Under the pieces are notes generated by a model. That model worked only from the letters and a program-made list of their open reading frames with translations, had not been told where the DNA came from and did no database searches. A program made the translations under genes and the position numbers. A DNA stretch of 22,709 bases from an uncultured Peptococcaceae bacterium (GTDB taxonomy: Bacteria > Bacillota > Desulfotomaculia > Desulfotomaculales > Desulfallaceae): positions 1 through 22,709 of the forward strand of contig CAJYBN010000014.1 in NCBI GenBank assembly GCA_913064925.1, in the 5' to 3' direction. Shown in pieces: positions 1-7,780 of this stretch; the first letter of the stretch is position 1; each line of letters opens with the position of its first letter.

Positions 1-830
1 AATAATTTAACTTCTTCCTGATAGGGGGCTAATGCTTGATCAATACGAGCTTCCAAATTAGCAAGCTGTCGCTCTAAATATTCGATGTGCTCCCAGCAAA
101 ACCTAATCATCTCACGATGATGTTGCCGTAGTCGGCCGTTAAGTGCATCTTGTAATTCAGGAATTTTATTGCGCAAGTTTCCTTTAACCAACTTATCCAA
201 GTTTTCTGTTTCTATCTTTTCGCCATTAATAATGGCCTGGAGCAAGTTTCGGCCTGAAACTCCAAAAATATCTGACATATACGTTGTTAGCTTGATGTTA
301 GCATCTTGCAGGAGTTTATGAATACGATTCTTTTCAGCGGTAATGTTGCCAATCAGTTTTTTCCTGTAACGGGTCATATCCCTTAAATCACGAATAGGCT
401 GGGGAGGAACAAAACTGCTTTCTATCAAGCCATTACGTAACAACTTTGCTATCCATTCTGCATCATTAACGTCTGTTTTACGCCCTGGAACATTTTTAAT
501 CATACGAGCATTGGCCAAGAGAAGGGTGAACGAATCCTCTAAAATATTCCAAACAGGTTTCCAGTAAACTGAGGTGCTTTCCATTGCTGCATGGGTTACA
601 TTATACTCTGATAAAAAATCTAATAGTTCCAATAACCCGGATGTTGTTGTTGAAAACGTCTCTACTACTTTTTTAGGACGATGGTCAAGAGGGCCAAACA
701 ATACACATGCTACAACGGTTTCTTGATGCACATCTAATCCGGCACAGCTTTCGTATAATGCATCATTTCCTGTTTCCATGACCTTGGTTTGTTTTGACGG
801 TTTACGTTTACGCTTTTTACTCTCTGGCAT
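1..830 (-). CDS. IS110-family transposase (DEDD recombinase), 3' part beyond window
   Basis: About 276 codons read on the minus strand from ATG at 830 to the window edge with no stop, so the C-terminal part is missing. The product begins MPESKKRKRK and carries the N-terminal RuvC-like DEDD domain of IS110 transposases: GLDVHQETV (first Asp), AMESTSVYW (Glu), then PGRKTDVNDAEWIAKLL (last two Asp), followed by the usual PIRDLRDMTRYRKKL helix and a coiled region near residues 245-275. The C-terminal serine-containing Transposase_20 domain would lie outside the window. The start is supported by GAGGG (842-838), 7 nt upstream. In this family the enzyme inserts and excises the element, and in characterised members it is guided by an RNA from the non-coding end. 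No internal stop or frameshift is seen. Confidence 0.93.
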   Translation of the reverse strand, partial: MPESKKRKRKPSKQTKVMETGNDALYESCAGLDVHQETVVACVLFGPLDHRPKKVVETFSTTTSGLLELLDFLSEYNVTHAAMESTSVYWKPVWNILEDSFTLLLANARMIKNVPGRKTDVNDAEWIAKLLRNGLIESSFVPPQPIRDLRDMTRYRKKLIGNITAEKNRIHKLLQDANIKLTTYMSDIFGVSGRNLLQAIINGEKIETENLDKLVKGNLRNKIPELQDALNGRLRQHHREMIRFCWEHIEYLERQLANLEARIDQALAPYQEEVKL

Positions 831-842
831 GAAAAATCCCTC

Positions 843-1021
843 GATTCTTTAAAGTTTAGCAGTGGAGTACAGCAACCGAAAAAAGTGAAATTTTAATTAA
901 CGTGTTCGAGTTCCACAATCAGTTGTGCTTCTAGGTTGCTGTAGTCAGTTTAGTCTACAGGGTCGAAACCACCAATAAAAGCTCGACCTGAACACACTGC
1001 CAATTCTAGTATTTAAGAGTA
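843..1021 (-). ncRNA. Candidate IS110 bridge/seek RNA region (structured non-coding end)
   Basis: The non-coding end upstream of the transposase holds several complementary segments. TACAGCAACC (868-877) pairs with GGTTGCTGTA (934-943). CACAA (914-918) pairs with TTGTG (923-927). GGTCGA (961-966) pairs with TCGACC (983-988). CTACAG (955-960) could compete for CTGTAG (939-944). This density of stems in about 180 nt next to an IS110 transposase start is what is known for IS621-type bridge RNAs, which lie upstream of the gene. The RNA and its loop specificities are inferred. Boundaries are approximate. Confidence 0.35.
890..918 (-). promoter_or_regulatory. Candidate internal promoter for the IS110 transposase
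   Basis: On the minus strand TTGTGG (918-913) and TAAAAT (895-890) are separated by 17 bp. The -10 matches 5 of 6 consensus bases and the -35 only 3 of 6. A transcript from here would start inside the inverted repeat and so lack its 5' arm, which would leave the transposase ribosome site open. Sequence match only. Confidence 0.25.
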
Positions 1022-1155
1022 GAGGATTTTTCATGCTCGGTTGTGATTATAAGGATCATGAGTGTTTAGTATGTTTTTTCAGAAAATTAAAGGAATCTTA
1101 AATTTAATGGAAAATTTTAAATAATAGTTTTAATAAGAAATAGCGAGGAGGGGGA

Positions 1156-3243
1156 TTGAGCGTGTTAGTACAGAACATTATGAGTAAACCAAAAGCTGTC
1201 TTTTCCCCTGAAAGCACTGTTGATAGTGCTATTAAAGAATGTCTAAATAAAGACATTTTAATGGCTCCGGTAGTAGATAATAATAAGTATTGTGGAATTT
1301 TAAAAATTTCTAACGCTATAATTTCGAAGGAAAAAAAATTGTCTAAATTAGTTAAAGATGTTATGATTACTGATTTCCCAGTAGTTTTAAAAGATACTCT
1401 GGTTGTTGATATTCCAGAGAACTTTTTATTATTTTTGCCTGTAATTGACAATGAAAACAATTTTTTGGGCATAATTACAGCTTATGATGTTTTATGTTCT
1501 TTTAAAGAAGAAGTTTATTATAGTTTATCTAGTTTAAGTTCCCTTATTGATTCTACCAATAACGGTATAGTAGCTGTTAATAAAAACGCTATTATTACCA
1601 TTTGCAATAGAGCTGCCCGCCGCATTTTAGGTTTGCAAGATAATGTCTTGGGTAAGCATATAATGGATGTTATTCCAAGAACTAAACTCCCTACAATATT
1701 AAAAACAGGCCAACCTAAGTTTAATGTTAAAACTGAACTTGGTCCCGGAAAAACATTATTTGCGAACTATTCCCCGATTATAAATAAAGGCGTTTTAATT
1801 GGTGCAGTTGCAGTTTTTCAGGATTTTAGCGAATTGGAAAGTATTTCGGATGAGCTTAACAAGGTAAAAATGTTGAACAAACAATTAGATGCAATTATTA
1901 ATTCATCTTACGATGGCATCTGGATTACTGATCATGAAGGAACGACGCTAAGGGTAAATGATGCCATAGAAAGGATTACAGGATTGTCCCGGGAAGAATG
2001 TATTGGGAGAAATATGAGAGATATGGAACTGGATGGCACTGTTGATGAGTCGGTTACGATGAAGGTGTTAAAAGAAAAAAGATCTGTAACGTTGATCCAG
2101 AATGTGCGTACCGGTAAACAGACTATAGTTACCGGGAATCCAGTTTTTGATGATAAGGGTAATCTTGTTTGGGTTGTAACTAACGTAAGGGACATTTCCG
2201 AGCTTAACAGGTTAAAGGAAAAATTAATCCAGGCAAAAGATTTAGCCAATCGTTATAAAAATGAAGTTGCCGATTTAAAATTGAAACTAGCACAACAAGA
2301 GGATATTGTTGCTCGAAGTAAACTGATGCAAAATGTATTGTATTTAGTTACCAAGGTGGCCCCAGTTGATTCCACGGTTCTAATAACGGGTGAGTCTGGT
2401 GTGGGCAAGGAAGTTGTTGCGAGAATGATACACCGGCTCAGTCCTCGACATGATGAGGGCAAGTTTGTTGCCATTAACTGCGGTGCCATACCTGCCAGTC
2501 TTTTGGAGTCCGAATTATTCGGCTATGAAAAGGGCGCTTTTACCGGAGCTCAAAGGGAGGGCAAACCTGGATTAATTGAATTAGCAGACAAAGGGACTCT
2601 TTTTCTGGATGAGGTTTCTGAATTACCCATGGATCTACAAGTTAAGTTATTAAGGGTTCTGCAGGAGCAGGAGCTAATAAGGGTTGGGGGAGTAAAAACA
2701 ATAAAAATTGATCTCAGGGTGGTTGCTGCCACAAATAAAAACCTTTTAGATCTTATAGCTGAAGGAAAATTTCGTGAAGACTTGTATTACCGCTTGAACG
2801 TAGTTCCCATAGATATTCCTCCCCTCAGGGAAAGGCCAGAAGACATTTCAGCCCTTATTAGTCATTATCTTCATGTAATGAACAATAAATTTAAAACCAA
2901 AAAGGTGATTTCCTCCGAGGCGGTTGATTATTTAGTAAACTATAATTGGCCCGGGAATGTACGTGAACTAATAAATTTAATTGAGAGGTTAATTATAACC
3001 ACTCATGGTGATTTGATTACCTTTTCGGATCTACCGGAATATATTAAAAAATCGCAACTTATGAAATCTGGGCAAAAGAAAATGCGTAAATTTGCACCTC
3101 TAAAGAAAGCGTTGGAGCAATATGAAAATGAAATAATTGCCGCTGCCATGGAATATTACGGAAGTACCAGAAAGGCAGCCAAGGCATTGGGGGTGAGTCA
3201 ATCTACAGTTTCGCGAAGGGTAAGGAGAATTACTGCCAGGTAA
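1156..3243 (+). CDS. Sigma-54-dependent transcriptional activator with CBS and PAS sensor domains
   Basis: A 695-residue enhancer-binding protein. In order: two CBS motifs (about 5-55 and 67-120), two PAS domains (about 128-235 and 243-355), a short coiled linker, the AAA+ sigma-54 interaction domain with Walker A GESGVGKE (about 410), GAFTGA loop (about 460) and Walker B GTLFLDE (about 480), and a C-terminal helix-turn-helix GSTRKAAKALGVSQSTVSRR. GAFTGA is the sigma-54 contact loop, so the protein should open -24/-12 promoters. The near-consensus site at 3463-3478 is the obvious target. CBS pairs usually bind adenine nucleotides or related ligands and PAS domains bind small molecules or cofactors; the ligand here is unknown. 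The start is TTG 1156 or GTG 1162. AGGAGG at 1146-1151 is 4 nt from the first and 10 nt from the second, so GTG 1162 is at least as likely. Confidence 0.95.
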   Translation: MSVLVQNIMSKPKAVFSPESTVDSAIKECLNKDILMAPVVDNNKYCGILKISNAIISKEKKLSKLVKDVMITDFPVVLKDTLVVDIPENFLLFLPVIDNENNFLGIITAYDVLCSFKEEVYYSLSSLSSLIDSTNNGIVAVNKNAIITICNRAARRILGLQDNVLGKHIMDVIPRTKLPTILKTGQPKFNVKTELGPGKTLFANYSPIINKGVLIGAVAVFQDFSELESISDELNKVKMLNKQLDAIINSSYDGIWITDHEGTTLRVNDAIERITGLSREECIGRNMRDMELDGTVDESVTMKVLKEKRSVTLIQNVRTGKQTIVTGNPVFDDKGNLVWVVTNVRDISELNRLKEKLIQAKDLANRYKNEVADLKLKLAQQEDIVARSKLMQNVLYLVTKVAPVDSTVLITGESGVGKEVVARMIHRLSPRHDEGKFVAINCGAIPASLLESELFGYEKGAFTGAQREGKPGLIELADKGTLFLDEVSELPMDLQVKLLRVLQEQELIRVGGVKTIKIDLRVVAATNKNLLDLIAEGKFREDLYYRLNVVPIDIPPLRERPEDISALISHYLHVMNNKFKTKKVISSEAVDYLVNYNWPGNVRELINLIERLIITTHGDLITFSDLPEYIKKSQLMKSGQKKMRKFAPLKKALEQYENEIIAAAMEYYGSTRKAAKALGVSQSTVSRRVRRITAR

Positions 3244-3330
3244 TTGCTTCAAAATCTGGCGTTTCGATTTAAACAAAAAGTAAAAAATTTTGCAACATCG
3301 TGACTTCTTTGACCGTCTTTAGCGTTTCAC

Positions 3331-3380
3331 AACTGGTTCACTGAGTCAACACTGATTCAGTGAACCAGTTTTTTGTTTTT
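3331..3380 (+). terminator. Strong hairpin with T tract after the activator gene; possible enhancer site
   Basis: AACTGGTTCACTGA (3331-3344) and TCAGTGAACCAGTT (3357-3370) form a perfect 14-bp stem with a 12-nt loop, followed by TTTTGTTTTT. This is an intrinsic terminator for the activator gene. It also lies about 107-146 bp upstream of the -12 element, the usual distance for a sigma-54 activator site, so the palindrome could serve as the DNA site for the HTH as well. Confidence 0.75.
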
Positions 3381-3462
3381 AAAAAATTCATAAAAAATGA
3401 TTCAATTTTGACTCGCTAATATCTTTAGTGGCATTTTTCATACAATTATGAAGTTATAGAAA

Positions 3463-3478
3463 TGGCATGTAATTTGCA
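3463..3478 (+). promoter_or_regulatory. Sigma-54 (-24/-12) promoter of the carboxylate operon
   Basis: TGGCATGTAATTTGCA carries the invariant GG (3464-3465) and GC (3476-3477) with exactly 10 bases between them and differs from consensus TGGCAC-N5-TTGCA only at the sixth base. The predicted transcript would start near 3489, leaving a leader of about 85 nt before the first gene. Its position straight after a sigma-54 activator gene makes regulation by that protein very likely. Confidence 0.85.
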
Positions 3479-3574
3479 AAAATTTTAAATTTGAACAATA
3501 AAGTAGGATGTTATTTATAACAAAGCAACAAGTAGCTTGCAACTTTAAACCAAAAGAAAGGAGGCAAGAAAAAT

Positions 3575-3760
3575 ATGGAAACATTCTTGGGCATTCCGTT
3601 TAAAGGTTGGCCTTCCATTGCTTTATGGATTGCCGTTATCATCATCCCCTGGACGTATTCCCTTTATTTTTTAAAACAAATTGACCGTTCAGGGGTTGAA
3701 CGATGGGGTGCCAAAACCGCAAAAAAGGATCAATCAAGCAACAATTTGTCAGTTCATTAA
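3575..3760 (+). CDS. Small membrane protein preceding a sodium:solute symporter
   Basis: A 61-residue protein with one clear hydrophobic segment (about residues 13-33, WPSIALWIAVIIIPWTYSLY) and a polar, basic C-terminus. The start ATG has AAAGGAGG at 3557-3564, 10 nt upstream. Short membrane proteins of this kind often precede solute/sodium symporter genes (YhdT before PanF, YjcH before ActP, DUF3311 proteins before MctP-like carriers), where they may be accessory subunits. It is the first gene after the sigma-54 promoter and ends 24 bp before the symporter. I cannot assign it to one family with certainty; the accessory role is inferred from position. Confidence 0.75.
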   Translation: METFLGIPFKGWPSIALWIAVIIIPWTYSLYFLKQIDRSGVERWGAKTAKKDQSSNNLSVH

Positions 3761-3784
3761 CTTTGGTAAAAGGAGTGAGCAAGC

Positions 3785-5332
3785 GTGAATGCAGTGCAGG
3801 TTACGGTTTTTATCATTTATTTTATTTTATTAATTTATTTTAGCAGGCAGGGTTATAAAAAAGCGGGTACTCTAGATGATTTCACGGTGGGCGGATGGAG
3901 TATGGGGTTGGTAATCAACGTGGCCACTTTTACCGCCACCTGGGTCAGCGCGGCATCCGTGCTGGGTGTTCCTAGCATGCTGTACGGTGTAGGTTTTGCC
4001 GCTATTACCGGCTGGTTTGCGGGCTGGTTTTTTGCGAACGCCCTTATGCCAATTTTAGCTTACAAACTAAGGAGACCGGAGTTTCCCGTCAGAACTGTTC
4101 CTGAGTTTATGAGATTGCGTTACGAACCCTTTGCAGAAAGAAGCTATATCCAGGTCATAGCGTCTTTAACCATGATCGCTGGTTATTTAATTTATGTCAC
4201 TATCCAGATTAAAGGATTAGGTATGATAATTGCTACACTTACAGGTATACCATATGAAGTAGGCGTTTTCGTATTTGCATTTTTTATCCTGGTAACTGTT
4301 TTTGGCGGCATGTGGTCAGTAGCTACCACCGACCTATTTAACACCATTATAATTGTGATCGGCTTGGTCATAGCCGCCATAGCTGTTTTACCTCAAGTTG
4401 GCGGCTGGTCCGAAATGTTTGCCAGGGCGATGGAAATTTCAACACCAGCCGTAGAGGGAGGTAAACCTACACCACCAGGAGGCTTGCTGGATCCACTGGG
4501 TACCTTTACTCTTTCAGCCATGATCGGGATATTTATCTCCAACTCTTTGGGCGCCTCGGTGGCTCCCCACTGGCCTACGCGCCTACTTGCGGCCAAAAAT
4601 TTGCGAACTGCCATCCTAACTCCTTTAATTTCAACGTTTGTAATTGCTATTGTCTTTCTTTGCTTAATGGTTTTGGGTATCGGGGGCCGTGTACTTGTTC
4701 CCACTATGCCCGCCGGTAAAGAAACAGACTGGGTTATGCCCATGCTGATTTCCCAGTTTATGAACCCCGTAATTGCCGGTATAATGCTGGCAGCAATATT
4801 TGCGGCAGCTCTTTCCACGGCCAACGCCATGACGTTCCATAGCGCTCTAGCAATAACCTATGACATGATTCGCAATTTGAGCCGTAAAACAATAAACCCA
4901 CAAACCCTAATAACCATGACCAAAGTTACGTTGGTCATCTTGGGCATTGTTGCGATTATTTTGGCGCTTAACCCTCCTGCATTTATAGCTATGGCTGCAG
5001 CATATGTTTTCGGCCTTTTCGGGGGGACTTTCATTGCCCCCATGTACCTGGGCCTGTACTGGAAAAAAGCCAATAAATTGGGAGGTTATCTGGGTTCTAT
5101 AGTTGGTGGCTTAACTTATGTCATCACTAACTACCTGATCACAACTAAGGCAATGCCTGGCACAATTCCGGCAATCGTGCTGGCAGTGGCTGCATCCGCT
5201 CTTTGCATCGTCATAGCCGCTTATGTTTCTCCGCCACCACCGAGAGAAGCCTGGGAACCTTATTTTGAGCCAGAAATCAGCGAAAATACCAGGCAGGTTA
5301 TCTTTAAGGCCATGAAAAACATGGCCCAATAG
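3785..5332 (+). CDS. Sodium:solute symporter (SSS family), probably carboxylate uptake
   Basis: A 515-residue membrane protein with about 13 hydrophobic segments, the usual size and layout of the SSS/SLC5 family. The N-terminal stretch with DDFTVGGWSMG and the following TATWVSAASVLGVP segment match the sodium-binding core helices of this family, and a second core helix lies around AAIFAAALSTANAMTFHSA. It should import an organic solute with Na+. The substrate is probably a monocarboxylate, because the next genes encode an acyl-CoA ligase and an acyl-CoA dehydrogenase; this is inferred from context. GTG start at 3785 with AGGAG at 3770-3774. The C-terminus is a short cytosolic tail (PPPPREAWEPYFEPE). 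It is 72 bp from the ligase start. Confidence 0.92.
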   Translation: MNAVQVTVFIIYFILLIYFSRQGYKKAGTLDDFTVGGWSMGLVINVATFTATWVSAASVLGVPSMLYGVGFAAITGWFAGWFFANALMPILAYKLRRPEFPVRTVPEFMRLRYEPFAERSYIQVIASLTMIAGYLIYVTIQIKGLGMIIATLTGIPYEVGVFVFAFFILVTVFGGMWSVATTDLFNTIIIVIGLVIAAIAVLPQVGGWSEMFARAMEISTPAVEGGKPTPPGGLLDPLGTFTLSAMIGIFISNSLGASVAPHWPTRLLAAKNLRTAILTPLISTFVIAIVFLCLMVLGIGGRVLVPTMPAGKETDWVMPMLISQFMNPVIAGIMLAAIFAAALSTANAMTFHSALAITYDMIRNLSRKTINPQTLITMTKVTLVILGIVAIILALNPPAFIAMAAAYVFGLFGGTFIAPMYLGLYWKKANKLGGYLGSIVGGLTYVITNYLITTKAMPGTIPAIVLAVAASALCIVIAAYVSPPPPREAWEPYFEPEISENTRQVIFKAMKNMAQ

Positions 5333-5404
5333 GATGTTTTTGGACCTTCGGTACAACGTTTCTGCCAGAAACGGTTCAATATGACATTTAGCGGAGGTGG
5401 TAAG

Positions 5405-6943
5405 GTGACCATTTTAGAAATTTTTCGTAGGGGTGGTAGAAGCCGGCTTAACCACCCCGCTATTTTGGAGCAACAAAAAGTTACGACTTATCGCGAGTTA
5501 TATGAAATAGTTAACAGGCTTAGTAACGGTTTGAGTTCGCTGGGAGTGAAAAAGGAAAGTAAGGTTGCCCTGTATTTACCCAACACTCGGGAGTTTATCC
5601 AAAGTTATTATGCAGTCCTGCAACTGGGTGCGGTGGTAGTTCCTATCAATGTGCTGCTACGTTCGGATGAAATAAATTATATTGTCGACCATTCGGATAC
5701 CGAAGTTGTGATTACCAACAAAGAACACTACCCCGAATTAAGAAATGGATTGAAAGGTTTAAAGGGGGTTAAGCACGTTATTGTCTCTGGCCTTGCCGAA
5801 GAGGGTATTATAAATTTTGAAAAATTGGTTTCGGAAGCGGCTGATTCTTCTCCTCAAAATGCGGTCAAAGATGATGATGTGGCAGTAATAATCTACACCT
5901 CCGGTACCACCGGCAAACCTAAAGGAGCCATGCTGTCCCATAATAATATCGGCTCCAATGTGGTAACCTTTAATGATATTATGCGGGGGAATCCGGACGA
6001 CAAAATGATTACCGTGTTGCCCTTGGCGCACATTTTTGGCCAAACCTGCGTCATGAATACCGGCATTTATAACGGGGCAACCCTCATCTTGCATCAGCGG
6101 TTTGATCCCGTTGAAATAATGCAATCTATTCAGGATAACAAGGCAACGGTGTTCACGGGAGTTCCCACCATGTATTCCTATATAATTAACCATCCGGATG
6201 CATTAAAATACGATTTGAGCAGCTTACGCCTTTGTATTTCCGGTGGGGCGCCCATTCCGGTGGAGGTGCTGAATAAATTTGAAAGCATGTATAACCGTAT
6301 CATTATTGAAGGATACGGTTTGTCCGAAACCTCGCCGGTAAACGCATTCAATACCATTGAAGGCCCTCGCAAACCTGCCTCCACGGGTACGCCGATTAAG
6401 GGTGTAGAGGTTAAGATTTTTGACGAGCATGATAATGAGTTACCTGCGGGTGAAGTGGGTGAAATTGTCGTCAGGGGTCCTAATGTAATGCTGGGTTATT
6501 ACAAGGACCCCGAGGCTACGGCCTGGGCAATGCGGGGCGACTGGTTCCACACTGGTGATATGGCCTACAAGGATGAAGACGGCTATATATTTATCGTGGA
6601 TCGCAAGAAGGACATGATTTTGAAAAGTGGTTACAATGTTTACCCGCGGGAAGTGGAAGAAGTCCTTTACACCAATCCCAAAGTGGCGGAAGCAGCCGTG
6701 GTCGGCGTACCCGATGAACTCAAGGGCGAAGAGGTAAAGGCCTTCGTAGTGCTTAAAGAGGGAGAGTTTGCCACCGAGGAGGAAATTAGGGATTATTGCA
6801 GGTTAAAGATAGCTCCGTACAAAATACCGCGCTATGTAGAATTTATCGATGCTCTGCCCAAGGGATCGACCGGTAAAATTCTGCGGCGGCAATTACGGGA
6901 AATGGAATTATCAAATAATCAAAGTAAGGTGGAAAGGCTATGA
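5405..6943 (+). CDS. Acyl-CoA synthetase (AMP-forming, ANL superfamily)
   Basis: Activates a carboxylic acid to its CoA thioester via an acyl-adenylate. About 512 residues. Motifs in order: the phosphate loop YTSGTTGKPKGAML (about 165), GYGLSETSP (about 302), the hinge region GYIFIVDRKKDMILKSGYNVYP (about 392, with the conserved Asp/Arg) and the C-terminal catalytic lysine in PKGSTGKILRR (about 485-495). Family members annotated as long-chain fatty acid ligases have this layout, but chain length cannot be read from the sequence. An in-frame ATG lies at 5381, but GGAGGTGG at 5393-5400 sits 6 nt before GTG 5405, so GTG 5405 is the likely start. The stop overlaps the next gene (ATGA), which implies translational coupling. 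Confidence 0.93.
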   Translation: MTILEIFRRGGRSRLNHPAILEQQKVTTYRELYEIVNRLSNGLSSLGVKKESKVALYLPNTREFIQSYYAVLQLGAVVVPINVLLRSDEINYIVDHSDTEVVITNKEHYPELRNGLKGLKGVKHVIVSGLAEEGIINFEKLVSEAADSSPQNAVKDDDVAVIIYTSGTTGKPKGAMLSHNNIGSNVVTFNDIMRGNPDDKMITVLPLAHIFGQTCVMNTGIYNGATLILHQRFDPVEIMQSIQDNKATVFTGVPTMYSYIINHPDALKYDLSSLRLCISGGAPIPVEVLNKFESMYNRIIIEGYGLSETSPVNAFNTIEGPRKPASTGTPIKGVEVKIFDEHDNELPAGEVGEIVVRGPNVMLGYYKDPEATAWAMRGDWFHTGDMAYKDEDGYIFIVDRKKDMILKSGYNVYPREVEEVLYTNPKVAEAAVVGVPDELKGEEVKAFVVLKEGEFATEEEIRDYCRLKIAPYKIPRYVEFIDALPKGSTGKILRRQLREMELSNNQSKVERL

Positions 6944-7707
6944 AGCTAAAAGATAAGGTTGCACTGGTAACAGGAGGTAGTAGAGGCATCGGCAGGGCGG
7001 TATGCCTTGCCTTTGCTTCTCAAGGGGCAGTAGTGGCAGTAAATGCCACTACCTTTGAGGGAGCGGATAAAACCGCAGGGGAAATCCGCAAAAGGGGAGG
7101 CCGCGCCATAGCCATAAAAGCAGACGTTGCCGACCCGCAGCAAGTTAATGTCATGGTGGAAAAAGTGGTAAACGAATTTGGTCGGCTTGATATACTGGTA
7201 AACAATGCCGGGATTTCCATGGCCAAATCCTCGGCGGAATTACCCATAGAAGACTGGAACCGGGCTATAAATATTGATTTGAACGGAGTTTTTTATTGCA
7301 GCCAGGCAGCGGGAAGGCAGATGCTAAAACAGAAAAGCGGGAACATAATTAACATGTCTTCCATGTACGGGCTAGTAGTAGCCCCAGGCCGGGCGGCTTA
7401 TTCTACTAGCAAGGGTGGCATCAATGCTCTGACTAAGGTCCTGGGGGTTGAGTGGGCCAAAGACAACATTCGGGTAAATGCCATCTGCCCGGGCTATATA
7501 ATGACTGAATTGGTGACAGATCTTATTGATAAAGGAATTCTCGATGAAGCAAAACTTAGAAAGCGCTGTCCCATGGGACGGTTAGGAAATGTCGATGAAG
7601 TGGCGAAAGTTGCTGTATTTTTGGCTTCCGATGACTCAAGCTATATAACCGGCCAGACAATAGTGGTGGACGGCGGCTGGTCGGTTTACGGTTATATTAT
7701 TGATTAA
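6940..7707 (+). CDS. Short-chain dehydrogenase/reductase, FabG-like 3-oxoacyl/3-hydroxyacyl oxidoreductase
   Basis: A 255-residue classical SDR. Visible motifs: nucleotide-binding TGGSRGIG (11-18), NNAGI (about 87-91), the catalytic serine in NIINMSSMYG, and YSTSKGG with Tyr about 154 and Lys about 158. The C-terminal GQTIVVDGGWSVYG is typical of FabG-type enzymes. In this operon it more likely oxidises a 3-hydroxyacyl-CoA, or another hydroxy intermediate of the imported acid, than serves fatty acid synthesis; that is inference from its neighbours. It overlaps the ligase stop by 4 nt. The real substrate and the NAD/NADP preference cannot be read with confidence. Confidence 0.92.
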   Translation: MKLKDKVALVTGGSRGIGRAVCLAFASQGAVVAVNATTFEGADKTAGEIRKRGGRAIAIKADVADPQQVNVMVEKVVNEFGRLDILVNNAGISMAKSSAELPIEDWNRAINIDLNGVFYCSQAAGRQMLKQKSGNIINMSSMYGLVVAPGRAAYSTSKGGINALTKVLGVEWAKDNIRVNAICPGYIMTELVTDLIDKGILDEAKLRKRCPMGRLGNVDEVAKVAVFLASDDSSYITGQTIVVDGGWSVYGYIID

Positions 7708-7724
7708 GAATGGAGGATCTAAAT

Positions 7725-7751
7725 ATGGAAGTTAAAACTATCATCGTTTAA
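7725..7751 (+). other. Eight-codon minigene with strong ribosome site between SDR and acyl-CoA dehydrogenase
   Basis: ATG 7725 is followed by seven codons and TAA (MEVKTIIV) and is preceded by GGAGG at 7712-7716, 8 nt upstream. It sits in the 73-bp gap of an otherwise tight operon. It could be a leader peptide, or the first codons of a lost gene such as a thiolase or hydratase; nothing shows it is made. Confidence 0.25.
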
Positions 7752-7780
7752 GTAATTAACTGGTCAAGGAGCGATTGTTT

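Larger units (their letters stand above)
828..1035 (-). repeat. Inverted repeat flanking the IS110 non-coding end and covering the transposase start
   Basis: CATGAAAAATCC-C-TC at 828-842 is complementary to GAGGATTTTTCATG at 1022-1035: 14 pairs with one bulged base. On the minus-strand transcript the downstream arm contains the transposase SD (GAGGG) and its whole ATG codon. The upstream arm would therefore sequester them in any RNA that starts outside the element. Confidence 0.75.
1..1040 (-). mobile_element. IS110-family insertion sequence, partial (left end included)
   Basis: The element consists of the transposase gene plus the structured non-coding end upstream of it (831 to about 1040). 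IS110 elements usually lack classical terminal inverted repeats, so the outer boundary cannot be fixed from one copy. Structure fades after about 1040, and the sequence to 1140 is plain AT-rich DNA in front of the sigma-54 activator. The insertion lies roughly 100 bp upstream of that regulator and could have altered its promoter. Confidence 0.7.

Noticed and set aside
3429..3444. Second TGGCAT as another -24/-12 promoter
   Set aside because: GG is present, but there is no GC at the required 10-bp spacing.
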